Positions 55,901-63,895 of a stretch of 64,000 nucleotides of DNA are shown here, piece by piece. Made by a program: the position numbers and the translations under genes. Each line of letters begins with the position of its first letter. Within the stretch, counting starts at the first letter, position 1. Below the pieces are notes generated by a model, which saw nothing but the letters and a program-made list of their open reading frames with translations, was not told the DNA's origin and searched no databases. The stretch comes from Amycolatopsis camponoti (lineage in GTDB: Bacteria; Actinomycetota; Actinomycetes; Mycobacteriales; Pseudonocardiaceae): assembly GCF_902497555.1 (NCBI RefSeq), contig NZ_CABVGP010000002.1, positions 2,554,501 through 2,618,500 on the forward strand, written 5' to 3'.

Positions 55901-57300
55901 TGCTCGCGACCGGCGACGGTCAGGACGTGGACCGGCGAGCAGCAGCGCGGAAACGCTCACGCGAAGTGGCCAACGAGGCACAACAGAAGCTCAGCGAGGC
56001 GAAGACCGAACTCAACCAGGCATCGGAAGAGGTCAAGCAGCGCACTCCGCGTGATCGGCTGCGGCACGCCCCGCTCGACGACGAGCCCGCGACCGAGGCG
56101 GAGGCCCGGGAACGAGCGGCGGCGGAAGCCGAGCGGGCGACCGAAATGAGCAGCGAGGTGACCCGGCTCAACCGCGAGGCCGAGGACGCGGGCAAACTCG
56201 CGTCCGAAGCCGACACGGCGGCCCAGGTGTTCGCTCAGCAAGCCAAAAGGCTCGCTGGCGCCGCCACTCCGGTCGAGGTGCCCGGAGACGTCCCGGCCTA
56301 TGCCGGGGACGAGCCGGAAGCCGAACTCGAGTCGCTGCTCAGTCGGCTCCAGTCGGCGAATAAGGAGGCCGAGGAGACCGCCGACCGTGTCACCAGGTCG
56401 ATCGCCGAGGTCCGCAGGATCGCCGCTGAGGCCCGGTTCGCCGAGGTGCCCGGCGCGATCCGCGACCGTCTCACGGGGGACGACGCGGACGTGCTTGCGG
56501 ACCGCGCCGAAGCCCGCGCGCAAGAAATGCGGGTGCGGTACCGGACGATCGACGGCCAGCTCGCCGAAATCGGGCGTGATCAGCGGCTCGTGGTCGGGGA
56601 GATCGCGGGCCTGGTGAAGGACGTGCTCGCGACCCTCGAGTCCGCGCATCGGCACTCGAAACTACCCGGCACGCTGGGGCGGTGGGCGAACGAGCATTTT
56701 CTGCGGATCAGCTTCCTGCGTCCGGCCGGGGACGAGGACCTGCATGCCCGGATCGACGCGGTTGTCGACCGGATCGTCGCGGACAAGAAGACGAAACCGG
56801 AGGGGCTCGCGGTTCTCAAGAAGTGCGTGCACGAAGCGGTCGCGCCGCGTGGGTTCACGGTCAAGGTGCTCAAGCCCAACAGCGATCTCGCGGTCGAACC
56901 GGTCGACGTCACCCACCTCGGCAAGTTCTCCGGCGGTGAGAAGCTGACCGTGTGCGTGGCGCTCTACTGCACGCTCGCGCGGCTGCGGGCCGTGAACCGC
57001 GGACGTGGACGGGCGGCCATCGGCGGGACTCTCGTGCTCGACAACCCGCTCGGCACGGCTAGCCACGTTGCCCTGCTGCGCCTGCAGCGGGACGTCGCGG
57101 CGGCGCACGGTGTCCAGCTCGTGTACACGACCGGCGTGGAGGATCTCGGTGCGGTGGGCCAGTTCCCCAACGTGCTGCGCATGCGCAACGCGCCCGGCTC
57201 GCTTCGCAACCGGCGCTACGTGGTGTTAGATCAGCAAGACACCGCGGATGACGACGGCATCACCAGCGTCCGAGTCCTGCGCGAGGACGACGACTCGTGA
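52903..57300 (+). CDS. jetC: Wadjet-like JetC, SMC-type ATPase (operon 2)
   Basis: This 1465-aa protein has Walker A LWLRNGGGKSSLL (Lys48), long Glu/Ala/Arg-rich coiled coils either side of a hinge-like region near residues 620-740, an ABC signature FSGGEKLTV (Ser1343) and Walker B LVLDNPLG (Asp1380). As in operon 1, the residue after the Walker B Asp is Asn (1381), and the first P-loop Gly is missing (Leu-Arg-Asn-Gly). The coiled-coil sequences of the two JetC proteins are otherwise dissimilar, so the shared DNP motif looks conserved rather than recently copied. It ends in a GTGA overlap with jetD. Confidence 0.88.
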   Translation: MTYQLSSFRLANVGDRAARFTDLTLDVSTAGERAPVDSILWLRNGGGKSSLLSLFFALLLPLRKDFMGKTVKRHLEDYVSSGDTSHTVAEWVAQPGGDASRPARLVTGAVYEWDERRKPADPDRDREKLKGWYYSFFAVPGVLDLPGLPVRDESGRTRTMAEFVNVLKEIAAANPQQFRFVITRQRGEWTDALTARNLDPAVFAYQKQMNHSEGGVAGLFEFATTDKFIDFLIDLTVDSTQPDLVANNLRKVVDVLARKPGLLVDREFCGELEGRLERLAERHMLAKAAAEAATGARSSAARLAGAFRTAASAREDDRKWMEEEAKRLGDSARALDRERSRVNDIASELYRVAANHRKKTAKAEWARATTTADEANDEDLAWQAVGHLADRVEAHLHAEDVRQQIAQEDRETAPLREARDDAAATLKARYAQLSEEEHEAETMADTAAREAQAEAGTEGFRERQNRKLATEASVRAENARGRLIEIHDEVVAAVRLGDLPDDEADPAIVLAETKQNRREKEDLLGQVRQRREARPAVRAALEAQSRKLATDRAAKTAERDRLNGDRRKLAARVDALATDVRLAELTQLADGTRLDLWAEAADLRAALTREASAAESAVVATRVDAAEDNRALDGLQANDFLPTTRDAERAAEVLVAAEVPATPGWQTLRDLVTEAERASVLENPRVAELAAGVVVADGDAENARRALASKPWYTVAHVAVSTATQFERAVAAAPPAHLVFPSEPALYDRDAAEHARADREERRRDQDRRISELQEQAKADRALLATLESLLEDCPAGHLDALEKAVEECDEAISGLTDDDQVVRAQIDELDEQETEDAVTEAGLSDELNALAQRIERLNALAKRTAERPGIQLAIAQLDKEVEVCTGIADEAASRVSELQETERAARSLASQHQANWKRYERDSTQVTLLDGDRVAVVTGDGDLLSWLSSRFAELDLQWQTVASQSVLAERLTAHLERSKRADRALAEYPESARELAQQLLATGDGQDVDRRAAARKRSREVANEAQQKLSEAKTELNQASEEVKQRTPRDRLRHAPLDDEPATEAEARERAAAEAERATEMSSEVTRLNREAEDAGKLASEADTAAQVFAQQAKRLAGAATPVEVPGDVPAYAGDEPEAELESLLSRLQSANKEAEETADRVTRSIAEVRRIAAEARFAEVPGAIRDRLTGDDADVLADRAEARAQEMRVRYRTIDGQLAEIGRDQRLVVGEIAGLVKDVLATLESAHRHSKLPGTLGRWANEHFLRISFLRPAGDEDLHARIDAVVDRIVADKKTKPEGLAVLKKCVHEAVAPRGFTVKVLKPNSDLAVEPVDVTHLGKFSGGEKLTVCVALYCTLARLRAVNRGRGRAAIGGTLVLDNPLGTASHVALLRLQRDVAAAHGVQLVYTTGVEDLGAVGQFPNVLRMRNAPGSLRNRRYVVLDQQDTADDDGITSVRVLREDDDS

Positions 57301-58346
57301 ACGCGTTGGCCGAGCGGCTCGCCGAGCACGTCGCGGCGTCGCCGGTGCAGCGAGTGGAGTTGGTTGACCTCTACGCGGCCGCGGTCGCCTTCGACCGAAG
57401 CCTGGCCACGACGCCGACCGCCCGAAGCGAGATTCGCGCGGCGCTGGACGAGCTGGTAGCGGCCGGTCAGGTGGCGTTCCCCGTGGCACGTCGGCATTTC
57501 GACACGCGGGAGGAGCCTGCGCTGCCGAAATGGGTACGTCTCCCGCCTCGCCCGCGTCCCGGTCGTGCGCCGCGGGACGTTCGAGTCTGGCCGGCGGCGC
57601 TCGAGGCCGCGGGACGCATCGCCGCCCGCGACGACGAGATCGGGGTCCTTGAGATCGCCGCAGTTTTCCTGCGCGACAAAGGTGCGTCGCGCCCGAGTGT
57701 GCCGGTCCGCGAACGTTCGTTGGAACTGTTCGGCGACGAGAAGCGGCTGGACCGCCTGAAGTCGACGCGCTTGTTCGCCTCGGGCGCGTTGACGTTGGAC
57801 CTCCTGCGCTGTCACGAGGTGCCTATTCCCTTCGTCTCGCAGTGGGTGGCGGGGGCCCCGGACCCGCGCGGTACCGCGCTGCTGATCGCGGAGAACCACC
57901 ACACCTACACGTCGCTGCTCGAAGCCACGCGGCTCAGCGCTGCCGCCGGCGGCCCGGCTCGGCACGTCGGCTACGGGACCGGCAGCCAGTTCCCCTCGGC
58001 GGTCTTGTCCGTCCCGCTCCTGTCTCCGCAGCCGGACCGGATCGTGTATTTCGGCGACGTCGATCTCAAAGGTCTGCAGATCCCGGCCACCGCGAGTCTC
58101 AACTCCCAGCGTGCGGGGCTTCCGGCGGTCGAGCCCGCGTACCCGCTCTACGACCTCCTGTTCGCGACGTCTTACCGACGTCCTGCTGAGCCGGTGGCCG
58201 AGCGCGTCGCCGTACAGGTCGCGGGCTGGCTGGGGCCCTTGGCCGGGCAAGCCCAGGACGTGCTGACGGCCGGTACGCGGATCCCGCAGGAGGCCGTGGG
58301 GTACGAGCTGCTGATGGCTCGTCTTCCCGCGCTGGATGCCGCCTGA
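57297..58346 (+). CDS. jetD: Wadjet-like JetD, Toprim-type nuclease (operon 2)
   Basis: This 349-aa protein has an N-terminal DNA-binding/arm region and a C-terminal DUF2220-like Toprim domain. Catalytic residues are Glu199 in LLIAENHHTY and Asp254/Asp256 in YFGDVDLKGLQIP. The Asp positions coincide exactly with operon-1 JetD, and all metal ligands are present. It is the predicted nuclease of the second system and the last gene of the operon. Confidence 0.9.
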   Translation: MNALAERLAEHVAASPVQRVELVDLYAAAVAFDRSLATTPTARSEIRAALDELVAAGQVAFPVARRHFDTREEPALPKWVRLPPRPRPGRAPRDVRVWPAALEAAGRIAARDDEIGVLEIAAVFLRDKGASRPSVPVRERSLELFGDEKRLDRLKSTRLFASGALTLDLLRCHEVPIPFVSQWVAGAPDPRGTALLIAENHHTYTSLLEATRLSAAAGGPARHVGYGTGSQFPSAVLSVPLLSPQPDRIVYFGDVDLKGLQIPATASLNSQRAGLPAVEPAYPLYDLLFATSYRRPAEPVAERVAVQVAGWLGPLAGQAQDVLTAGTRIPQEAVGYELLMARLPALDAA

Positions 58347-58456
58347 ACGGGATTGGGCCTTGGCCAGGACTGTCGCTGTCGTGAGCGATCGGGACCGGTG
58401 ACTCTGCGCTACACTGAGCGCATGATCTCCCCAAAATCGGGAGATATCCCACGTGT

Positions 58457-58481
58457 GGGGGTTCAAGTCCCCCTTTGAGCA
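58457..58481 (+). other. tRNA T-arm and acceptor 3' strand-like fragment
   Basis: GGGGG-TTCAAGT-CCCCC is a textbook T-arm, followed by seven bases and an A. No matching 5' acceptor (GCTCAAA), D-arm or proper anticodon arm lies upstream, so this is at most a 3' tRNA end. It lies 110 bases past jetD-2 and may be an old attachment site. Confidence 0.4.
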
Positions 58482-58526
58482 CGCAGACGCGGGAAATTTC
58501 ACGCGTTGCGGTCGGGCTTCGTGAAG

Positions 58527-58760
58527 TCACTCAAGCTGCAGGTCCGCGGCAAGCTTCAGGTGGTAGATCAACACAGAATTATCCCACGGATCGCGAGACG
58601 CAATCTTGAAGCTCAGGCGGTCGTCGCTCAGCTCGAACCGATCTTTTCAGTCAGCGTCTTCGTCGTGGCTTCCAACGACGAGATGTACAGAGTCCTCTCG
58701 GCGCCGCCGCTGTACTCGTTCATGAAGATCAAGGTTATCCCGCCGGCGACAGTATCCCTC
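58527..58760 (-). pseudogene. solitary copy of the recurring tag gene (copy C)
   Basis: Reading leftwards, DTVAGGITLIFMNEYSGG and TLYISSLEATTKTLTEK is followed, after a one-base shift, by DRFELSDD, SFKIASRDPWDN, a small deletion and LKLAADLQLE with a stop at 58,527. No recombinase is attached. It therefore shows what the tag looks like without an inserted unit and provides upstream codons absent from the others. Family unknown. Confidence 0.55.
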
Positions 58761-58944
58761 GGATCGGGCCGCAGCGGACGATCAGGAACGATAGCTGTCG
58801 CTGAGCACCGTGAAACGTGGCGAGAAGCCGTACTGGATGGTTGCTCAGGTGGAACTGGTTCGTAACAGCACGAGGAGGCGTCGCGACTCCCTGCGTGGCA
58901 GGCGACCGACCGTCGTGCCATCTCCCCAGCACTTCGGAGCGCCG

Positions 58945-60498
58945 ATGACAGTCAGTATAAGCACCGGACAGCGACGACGCCCGTTGTCAGTTTTGACTGT
59001 TGTCGGACTGCTGCTCGGAAGCATCGCCGCGACGACGGCCCCTGCCACGGCGATCGGAGGCTACAGTAACGCCGCCATTGCCGACACGGCTTTGAACTAC
59101 GTCAACCAGTGGGGTGGCAACGCCTGCAACGACGCGCAGAAACCCGGCGACTCGGGCGGGCAGTGCCGGGCGTTCGTCAACTGCATCGTCTGGATGGCCA
59201 GCGGGCACAGCCAGAACTTGGGCGGTAGCGACTACTACCAGCCGTTCCTGAACGCTGGCGGAGTCCGCATCGACGATCAATCGAAGCTCGTCAAAGGCGA
59301 TATCGTCCAGGTCGGGCAGGGTTCGCACACCTTCATCATCGTCGGACCGGTCGGAGGCAACACCTGGGACGTCGTCGACTCCAACCACGATCCGGCGGCG
59401 AATTTCGAACGAGTCATGCACTACCACCGCACATTCACCCTCGACAACACCACCCGCGCCTACCGGATGGGAACCGTGAGCACCGGCGGTGGCCCGAGCG
59501 GCCCGGTCTGGCAGAACATCCAGCACGCATACACCGGTACGGGGTCCGGGAACCTGACCGAGACTTACGTCGGCGGCGGGAACACGTTGACGACCTACTC
59601 GCTCGCCAACGCCGGCGCCAGCATTGTCGGTGTCAAGCAGATGGTGACGTCGGACGGCGTCCGCCACCTCTTCAGCGCGGCTGCCGACGGCACACTCCGC
59701 GAAACCTACTGGGGCGGTGGGAACGCACTGACCACCGCGGCCGAAGGAAATATCGGCGTCACGCCCACAGCCATGTCCGCAGCGTACACAGGCAACGGCG
59801 TCCTCCACATCTTCACCGGCGATGCGAACGGCAACGTCCGCGAGACGTACTACGGTGGCGGCAACACCTTGACGACCTACGTGATGGGAAATGTCGGCTC
59901 GGCCATCAACGCGCTCACCGCTTCCGTGACACCGGATGGCACGATGCACGTCTTCATGGGCACTGCGGCAGGGGACATCTGGGAGACTTACGTCGGTGGC
60001 GGCAACACCCTGACGAACTACCGGATGACGAGCATCGGCAGCCCCATCACGACGATTTCCTTCGAGGTATCGGGAAATGGCGTGTATCACGTCTTCACTG
60101 GCGACACCTACGGCAACGTACGTGAAATGTACTGGGGAGGCGGAAATACGCTGACCAACTACGTCATGGGAAACATCGGTGCGGCGGTCAAGGCGCTGGT
60201 GTCTCGGATCACCCCGGACGCGACGATGCACGTCTTTACCGGCACCTCGGCCGGCGGTGTTTGGGAGACGTACGTCGGTGGCGGCAACTCCCTGACGACA
60301 GCGCAAGTCGTCAACGTCAGCGGCGCCGTCTCCGCGATCGCGTTCGAGCGGTCTCCGGATGGCGTCTTCCACGTCTACACCGGTAGCCCGTCCGGGGACC
60401 TCCGCGAGACGTACTGGGGCGGCGGGAACACGTTGACCAGCTACACCATGTCCAACTTGGGGTCGCCGATCACTAGCATGGACAGCCTCTTCAGCTGA
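58945..60498 (+). CDS. secreted CHAP/NlpC-like protein with seven lectin-like repeats
   Basis: This is about 517 aa from ATG 58,945. A signal peptide of about 36 residues (RRRPLSVLTVVGLLLG, APATA) is followed by a cysteine-peptidase-like domain with QCRAFVNC (Cys74) and GSHTFIIVG (His128), as in CHAP/NlpC amidases. From about residue 190, seven repeats of about 47 residues carry ETYxGGGNTLT, as expected for a seven-bladed beta-propeller of the tachylectin/PLL type. The protein probably binds glycans and may cleave peptidoglycan. Upstream in-frame Met codons would precede the signal peptide and are less likely. Confidence 0.8.
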   Translation: MTVSISTGQRRRPLSVLTVVGLLLGSIAATTAPATAIGGYSNAAIADTALNYVNQWGGNACNDAQKPGDSGGQCRAFVNCIVWMASGHSQNLGGSDYYQPFLNAGGVRIDDQSKLVKGDIVQVGQGSHTFIIVGPVGGNTWDVVDSNHDPAANFERVMHYHRTFTLDNTTRAYRMGTVSTGGGPSGPVWQNIQHAYTGTGSGNLTETYVGGGNTLTTYSLANAGASIVGVKQMVTSDGVRHLFSAAADGTLRETYWGGGNALTTAAEGNIGVTPTAMSAAYTGNGVLHIFTGDANGNVRETYYGGGNTLTTYVMGNVGSAINALTASVTPDGTMHVFMGTAAGDIWETYVGGGNTLTNYRMTSIGSPITTISFEVSGNGVYHVFTGDTYGNVREMYWGGGNTLTNYVMGNIGAAVKALVSRITPDATMHVFTGTSAGGVWETYVGGGNSLTTAQVVNVSGAVSAIAFERSPDGVFHVYTGSPSGDLRETYWGGGNTLTSYTMSNLGSPITSMDSLFS

Positions 60499-60628
60499 TC
60501 TGCGCTTTCCCGGAGTGGGTAAGCCACTTTGTGGCTTCTGGCAGCGGCTTTCTCGCGTGTGGTGCACTACCTCGGCGTTTGGGCCGCCTAGGCGGAGCCG
60601 GACATCGTGCTCGGTGCAATCGCGGCTG

Positions 60629-60952
60629 GCGCGGGGGTTCTTGCCGAAAGCCGTGGACGCCGAGGACCTGCTGATCGCGATCAAAACGGCCGCCGGCGGC
60701 GGCGCGTACGTCTCGGTGATGGTCGCCGAGATGATCGTCGAGGACCATGCTGACTGGCCGATGACCGCGGGCGAGGTCGAGCCGTCGCCGCGCGACGAGC
60801 AGGTGATGCAGCTGTTGGCGACGGGGGAGCGGGACGTCGACATCGCGCTGATCTTCGACATCGGCGTTCGGACGGTGCTGGGCTACCTCGACCGGATCCG
60901 CGACAAGACAGGTGTGCGGCGGCGACCAGACCTGGTCAAGACGGCCGTCTGA
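60629..60952 (+). pseudogene. NarL/LuxR response regulator, C-terminal fragment
   Basis: ARGFLPKAVDAEDLLIAIKT is the end of a receiver domain. It is followed by a LuxR HTH (PRDEQVMQLLATGERDVDIA, then VRTVLGYLDRIRDKTGVRRR). The N-terminal receiver with its phospho-Asp is missing, and no start site precedes the fragment. Confidence 0.75.
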
Positions 60953-61362
60953 CGCGGGCTTCTCGGAGCTGCCCGAGCCACGGGCGGCAATCGGGCCTGA
61001 AAGATATGCCCCGACGCTCCCCGCTCGCGCCGCTTCACGCACGTAGAGCGCGCCGCGGCGATGCTGGGGCGATGCGCTTCGGCCTCGACGATTACGGTCA
61101 GGTAGAACGACCGAGCGGCTGTCCGGAGCGCGTTCAACCCGTCGATCCAGCTGTTGACATCAGTTGCCGAGACGCACCTGCGGCCCCGGTGCACGCGGCG
61201 GATCGGGGGCGCGCTGGCCGTATAACGACCTATGCGACGAGGCTGATGTGGGCAGCACATGGGTGAGGAAGTTGGAAGGTCGGTAGTGGCGTCGCGGCCT
61301 GCAACAGCCCGTGGACCGATCATGATCCCGCCAAGGCGGCGGACGACGGTGTCGGATGCCTT
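60953..61362. other. intergenic region, nothing recognised
   Basis: Short frames only. A minus-strand segment (VSATDVNSWIDGLNALRTAA) looks protein-like but cannot be placed. Confidence 0.45.
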
Positions 61363-62418
61363 TCAGGCCTTGGCCAGCCCCTCGAGCAGCGCCGCCGAGA
61401 ACTCTCTCGGTTTCTCGATGTGTGGGCTGTGCCCGGTGTCTGCGATGACCACCTCGCGGTAGTGCCCGCCCGCCGCGGCGTAGCGGTCGAGGACGGCTCT
61501 GGTCTGGGTGACCATCGGCTGGGCGGGGTGGGTGGCCTCGCCCGGCCAGCCGGGCACCGCGCCGAGCCGACCGAGGTGGGCGAGGTCGAACATGGACGTG
61601 TCGGACACGATCTGGTCGTCCGCTCCGCGCACCCAGAGGATCGGGGGCTTGGGCTCGATCGCGTCGAGGTCGTCGAGGCGGAAATGGCCGGGCGCCATGG
61701 TGTTGAGCACGCCACGGGTGCCCGGCGCGACGCCCGGCCACGCGTCGGTCGTGGTGAAGTCGCCGGGGTAGTGGTCGTCGCCGACCCGGGTGGTGAGCAT
61801 CGACTCGACGAGGTCGTCGATGCGGGCGGGGTGGCACGGCGGTTTGACGTAGAAGGCCAGCAGCACCTGTTTGGGGGAGAACGGCGACTCGTCCGAGGTG
61901 TCGCCGTCCTTGAGCCGGGTGACGAAGTCCGGGTTGGCGCCGCCGCCGCCCGAGCCGGCGCCCGCCGCGTCGACCAGCTCGCCGTCCGCGCCCTTGGTGC
62001 CGCCGTAGCCGTAGGGCGAGACCGGGTCGACCAGCGTCACGGTGCGCGCGAGCGCGGGGTGCTCGCGCAGCAGCTGCAGCACCACGCCGCCGCCCATGCT
62101 CCAGCCGACCAGGTGCGCGGCGCCGACGCCCAGCGCGACCAGCGTGGCGACCACGTCGTCGGCGTAGTCGCGCACCCCCCGCGTCGCGTCCACCGGCAGC
62201 GGGTCGGTGCCGCCGAAGCCGCGCAGGTCCACCGCGATCGGGCGGTACCGCCGCGGGAGGTCGAGCATCGACTCCTGCCAGAAGGCCGAGGACGAGATGT
62301 TGCCGTGCACGAACACGACCGGCTCGCCGTGCTCGCGGCCGGCCACCTCCAGCACGTGCGCGGTCAGCCGGTCGGTCGGCACCTTCGCCGAAGTGATTCC
62401 GTCGAGGAGTGTGGTCAC
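61363..62418 (-). CDS. alpha/beta-fold hydrolase
   Basis: This 351-aa protein has a GTG start behind AAAGGGA. It shows VVFVHGNISSSAFWQ (oxyanion), VGWSMGGGVVLQLL (nucleophile Ser), WVRGADDQIVSD (acid) and DTGHSPHIEKP (His), a complete triad. An insertion rich in Gly/Ala (DAAGAGSGGGGANP) forms part of the cap. There is no signal peptide. It is 11 bases downstream of the secreted lipase gene and probably cotranscribed, so it may act on products of that enzyme. Confidence 0.9.
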   Translation of the reverse strand: MTTLLDGITSAKVPTDRLTAHVLEVAGREHGEPVVFVHGNISSSAFWQESMLDLPRRYRPIAVDLRGFGGTDPLPVDATRGVRDYADDVVATLVALGVGAAHLVGWSMGGGVVLQLLREHPALARTVTLVDPVSPYGYGGTKGADGELVDAAGAGSGGGGANPDFVTRLKDGDTSDESPFSPKQVLLAFYVKPPCHPARIDDLVESMLTTRVGDDHYPGDFTTTDAWPGVAPGTRGVLNTMAPGHFRLDDLDAIEPKPPILWVRGADDQIVSDTSMFDLAHLGRLGAVPGWPGEATHPAQPMVTQTRAVLDRYAAAGGHYREVVIADTGHSPHIEKPREFSAALLEGLAKA

Positions 62419-62429
62419 TGTCGTCCCTT

Positions 62430-63689
62430 TCACGCCAGCCAGCTCGTCACCTGGGACATCGACGCCGACGCCCAGCCCAGCTGCAAGTGGTTCACCGAAC
62501 CGACCAGCGCCGTCGCGGCGAGGTGCCCGATGCCCGTGCTGTTCAACGCGCTGGCCACGAACACGATGCCGTCGCTCGGGCCCCGGTTCTCGTTGAACAC
62601 GCCGACGATGTTGGGCGAGCCGCCGGCCAGCAGGTACACCGAGACGCTTGCCGGGGTGCCGGCGGACTGGATGGCGGAGATCATCGACCCGGCGTCGATC
62701 GCGGCCTGGATGCCCGTCCCGTCGGTGTAGAAACCCTGGCCGCCGTAGTAGGTCGTGTACCAGTCCTGCTGCGAGCCGTCCACGCCGAACGTGCCGTCGA
62801 AGCGGGCCAGCATCTGCCGCTGCCCGGGGTAGGTGTCCCAGCCGGCGGTGGGGGTGATCGACAGTTCCGGGTGGTAGGTGTACGCGCCGTAGCAGGTCAT
62901 CCTGGTGTGCGGGCTCGGCGCGTTGATGTTGACGCCGCACTCCGGCCAGATCGACAGGTCGTGCGCGTAGCCGTGCGCGAACGGGTAGTCGTAGCCACCG
63001 TTCGGGCCGCCGAGGGTGATCAGCTTGCGCACGTCGCCGGCGTCGGTCCGGCCCCACGGGGGCTTCACCGAGGAGACGTACATCCGGGTGGACAGCTCTC
63101 CCTTGCTCCAGCCGACGAGGTCGACCTGGCTCACGCCCAGCCGGGCCTTGATCAGCGCGATCGCGTCGCCGACCTGCTGTGCCTGCTGGCGGTTCTCGCC
63201 CTGCTTGTGCGCGAAGCCGATGGCGAACACCCGGTACCCGCGCGAGCTGAGGTACTGCATCAGCCCGGTCGACGGGCAGGTCGCCGAACCGCATCCGAAG
63301 CCGCCGGATTCGTTCGGGTTGGCCCAGGCCCGGTCGGGGTTGTCGTTGGCCCCGTGGACCAGCAGCACCGGCGTGGTCTTCGCGCCGGTCGACCAGCCGG
63401 GTGCGGAGTAGAGCAGGAACCGCGACGAGGACGGCTGCGCCACGCCGCCGAAGAAGGTCAGCCGCTGCCCGTCCTGGTTGCCCCGTCCGTCCGGCGGATA
63501 CTGCTCGTCGGCGAATCCCGGTGTGGTGTCGCGGTAGCGCTCCACCTTGGCCCACCCGTTGGCGACGGTGCCGAACGTCGCCTCGTTGGTCAGGTAGGCG
63601 GGGGCGGCCGAGGCGACCGGCGGTGCCGGCGCGGCGACCTCCACACCGACGACGACGGCGGCAGCGGCCACCAGGCTGAGCAGGCGCAC
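62430..63689 (-). CDS. secreted lipase/esterase
   Basis: This is about 419 aa from GTG 63,689 with GAGGAG six bases upstream; a longer ATG start would spoil the signal peptide. Signal peptide RLLSLVAAAAVVVGVEVAAP ends near ASAAPA. The mature part has LLVHGANDNP (oxyanion), VGWSKGELSTRMY (nucleophile Ser), paired Cys (FGCGSATCP) and a late VNHLQLGW with a likely catalytic His, as in secreted actinomycete lipases of the EstA/lipase-2 type. First gene of a two-gene operon with the downstream hydrolase. Confidence 0.88.
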   Translation of the reverse strand: MRLLSLVAAAAVVVGVEVAAPAPPVASAAPAYLTNEATFGTVANGWAKVERYRDTTPGFADEQYPPDGRGNQDGQRLTFFGGVAQPSSSRFLLYSAPGWSTGAKTTPVLLVHGANDNPDRAWANPNESGGFGCGSATCPSTGLMQYLSSRGYRVFAIGFAHKQGENRQQAQQVGDAIALIKARLGVSQVDLVGWSKGELSTRMYVSSVKPPWGRTDAGDVRKLITLGGPNGGYDYPFAHGYAHDLSIWPECGVNINAPSPHTRMTCYGAYTYHPELSITPTAGWDTYPGQRQMLARFDGTFGVDGSQQDWYTTYYGGQGFYTDGTGIQAAIDAGSMISAIQSAGTPASVSVYLLAGGSPNIVGVFNENRGPSDGIVFVASALNSTGIGHLAATALVGSVNHLQLGWASASMSQVTSWLA

Positions 63690-63895
63690 GACGGGCTCCT
63701 CACGACGCCGGGGGAACTCCGCAACTATCAGCCACCGGGCGAGCCAGGGCAATGTGCGCCGGCGACGTCCCGCGCGCCTCGGACATGGTCGTGGGCACCA
63801 CATCGAGGGGTGCGGTCACGGGGCGCCGAAGGTGCTCGGTCCAGGGTGCCTCGGGGTGAGGGCGGCCGCCGCGTCGACGCACACGCGGTGCCCGC

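Noticed and set aside
58425..58455. Anticodon-arm-like hairpin CTCCC-CAAAATC-GGGAG upstream of the T-arm
   Set aside because: The loop lacks the invariant U33, and no D-arm or 5' acceptor exists, so a complete tRNA is excluded.
57231..58530. Minus-strand frames ending the jetD-2 region (GGLEPPHVGYLPI type)
   Set aside because: These arise from reading the T-arm-like sequence and the back of jetD-2; no family support.
59500..60480. Regularly spaced repeats that could suggest a CRISPR-like array
   Set aside because: The repeats are in frame inside a secreted protein, about 140 bases apart and variable at third positions, so they are protein repeats.
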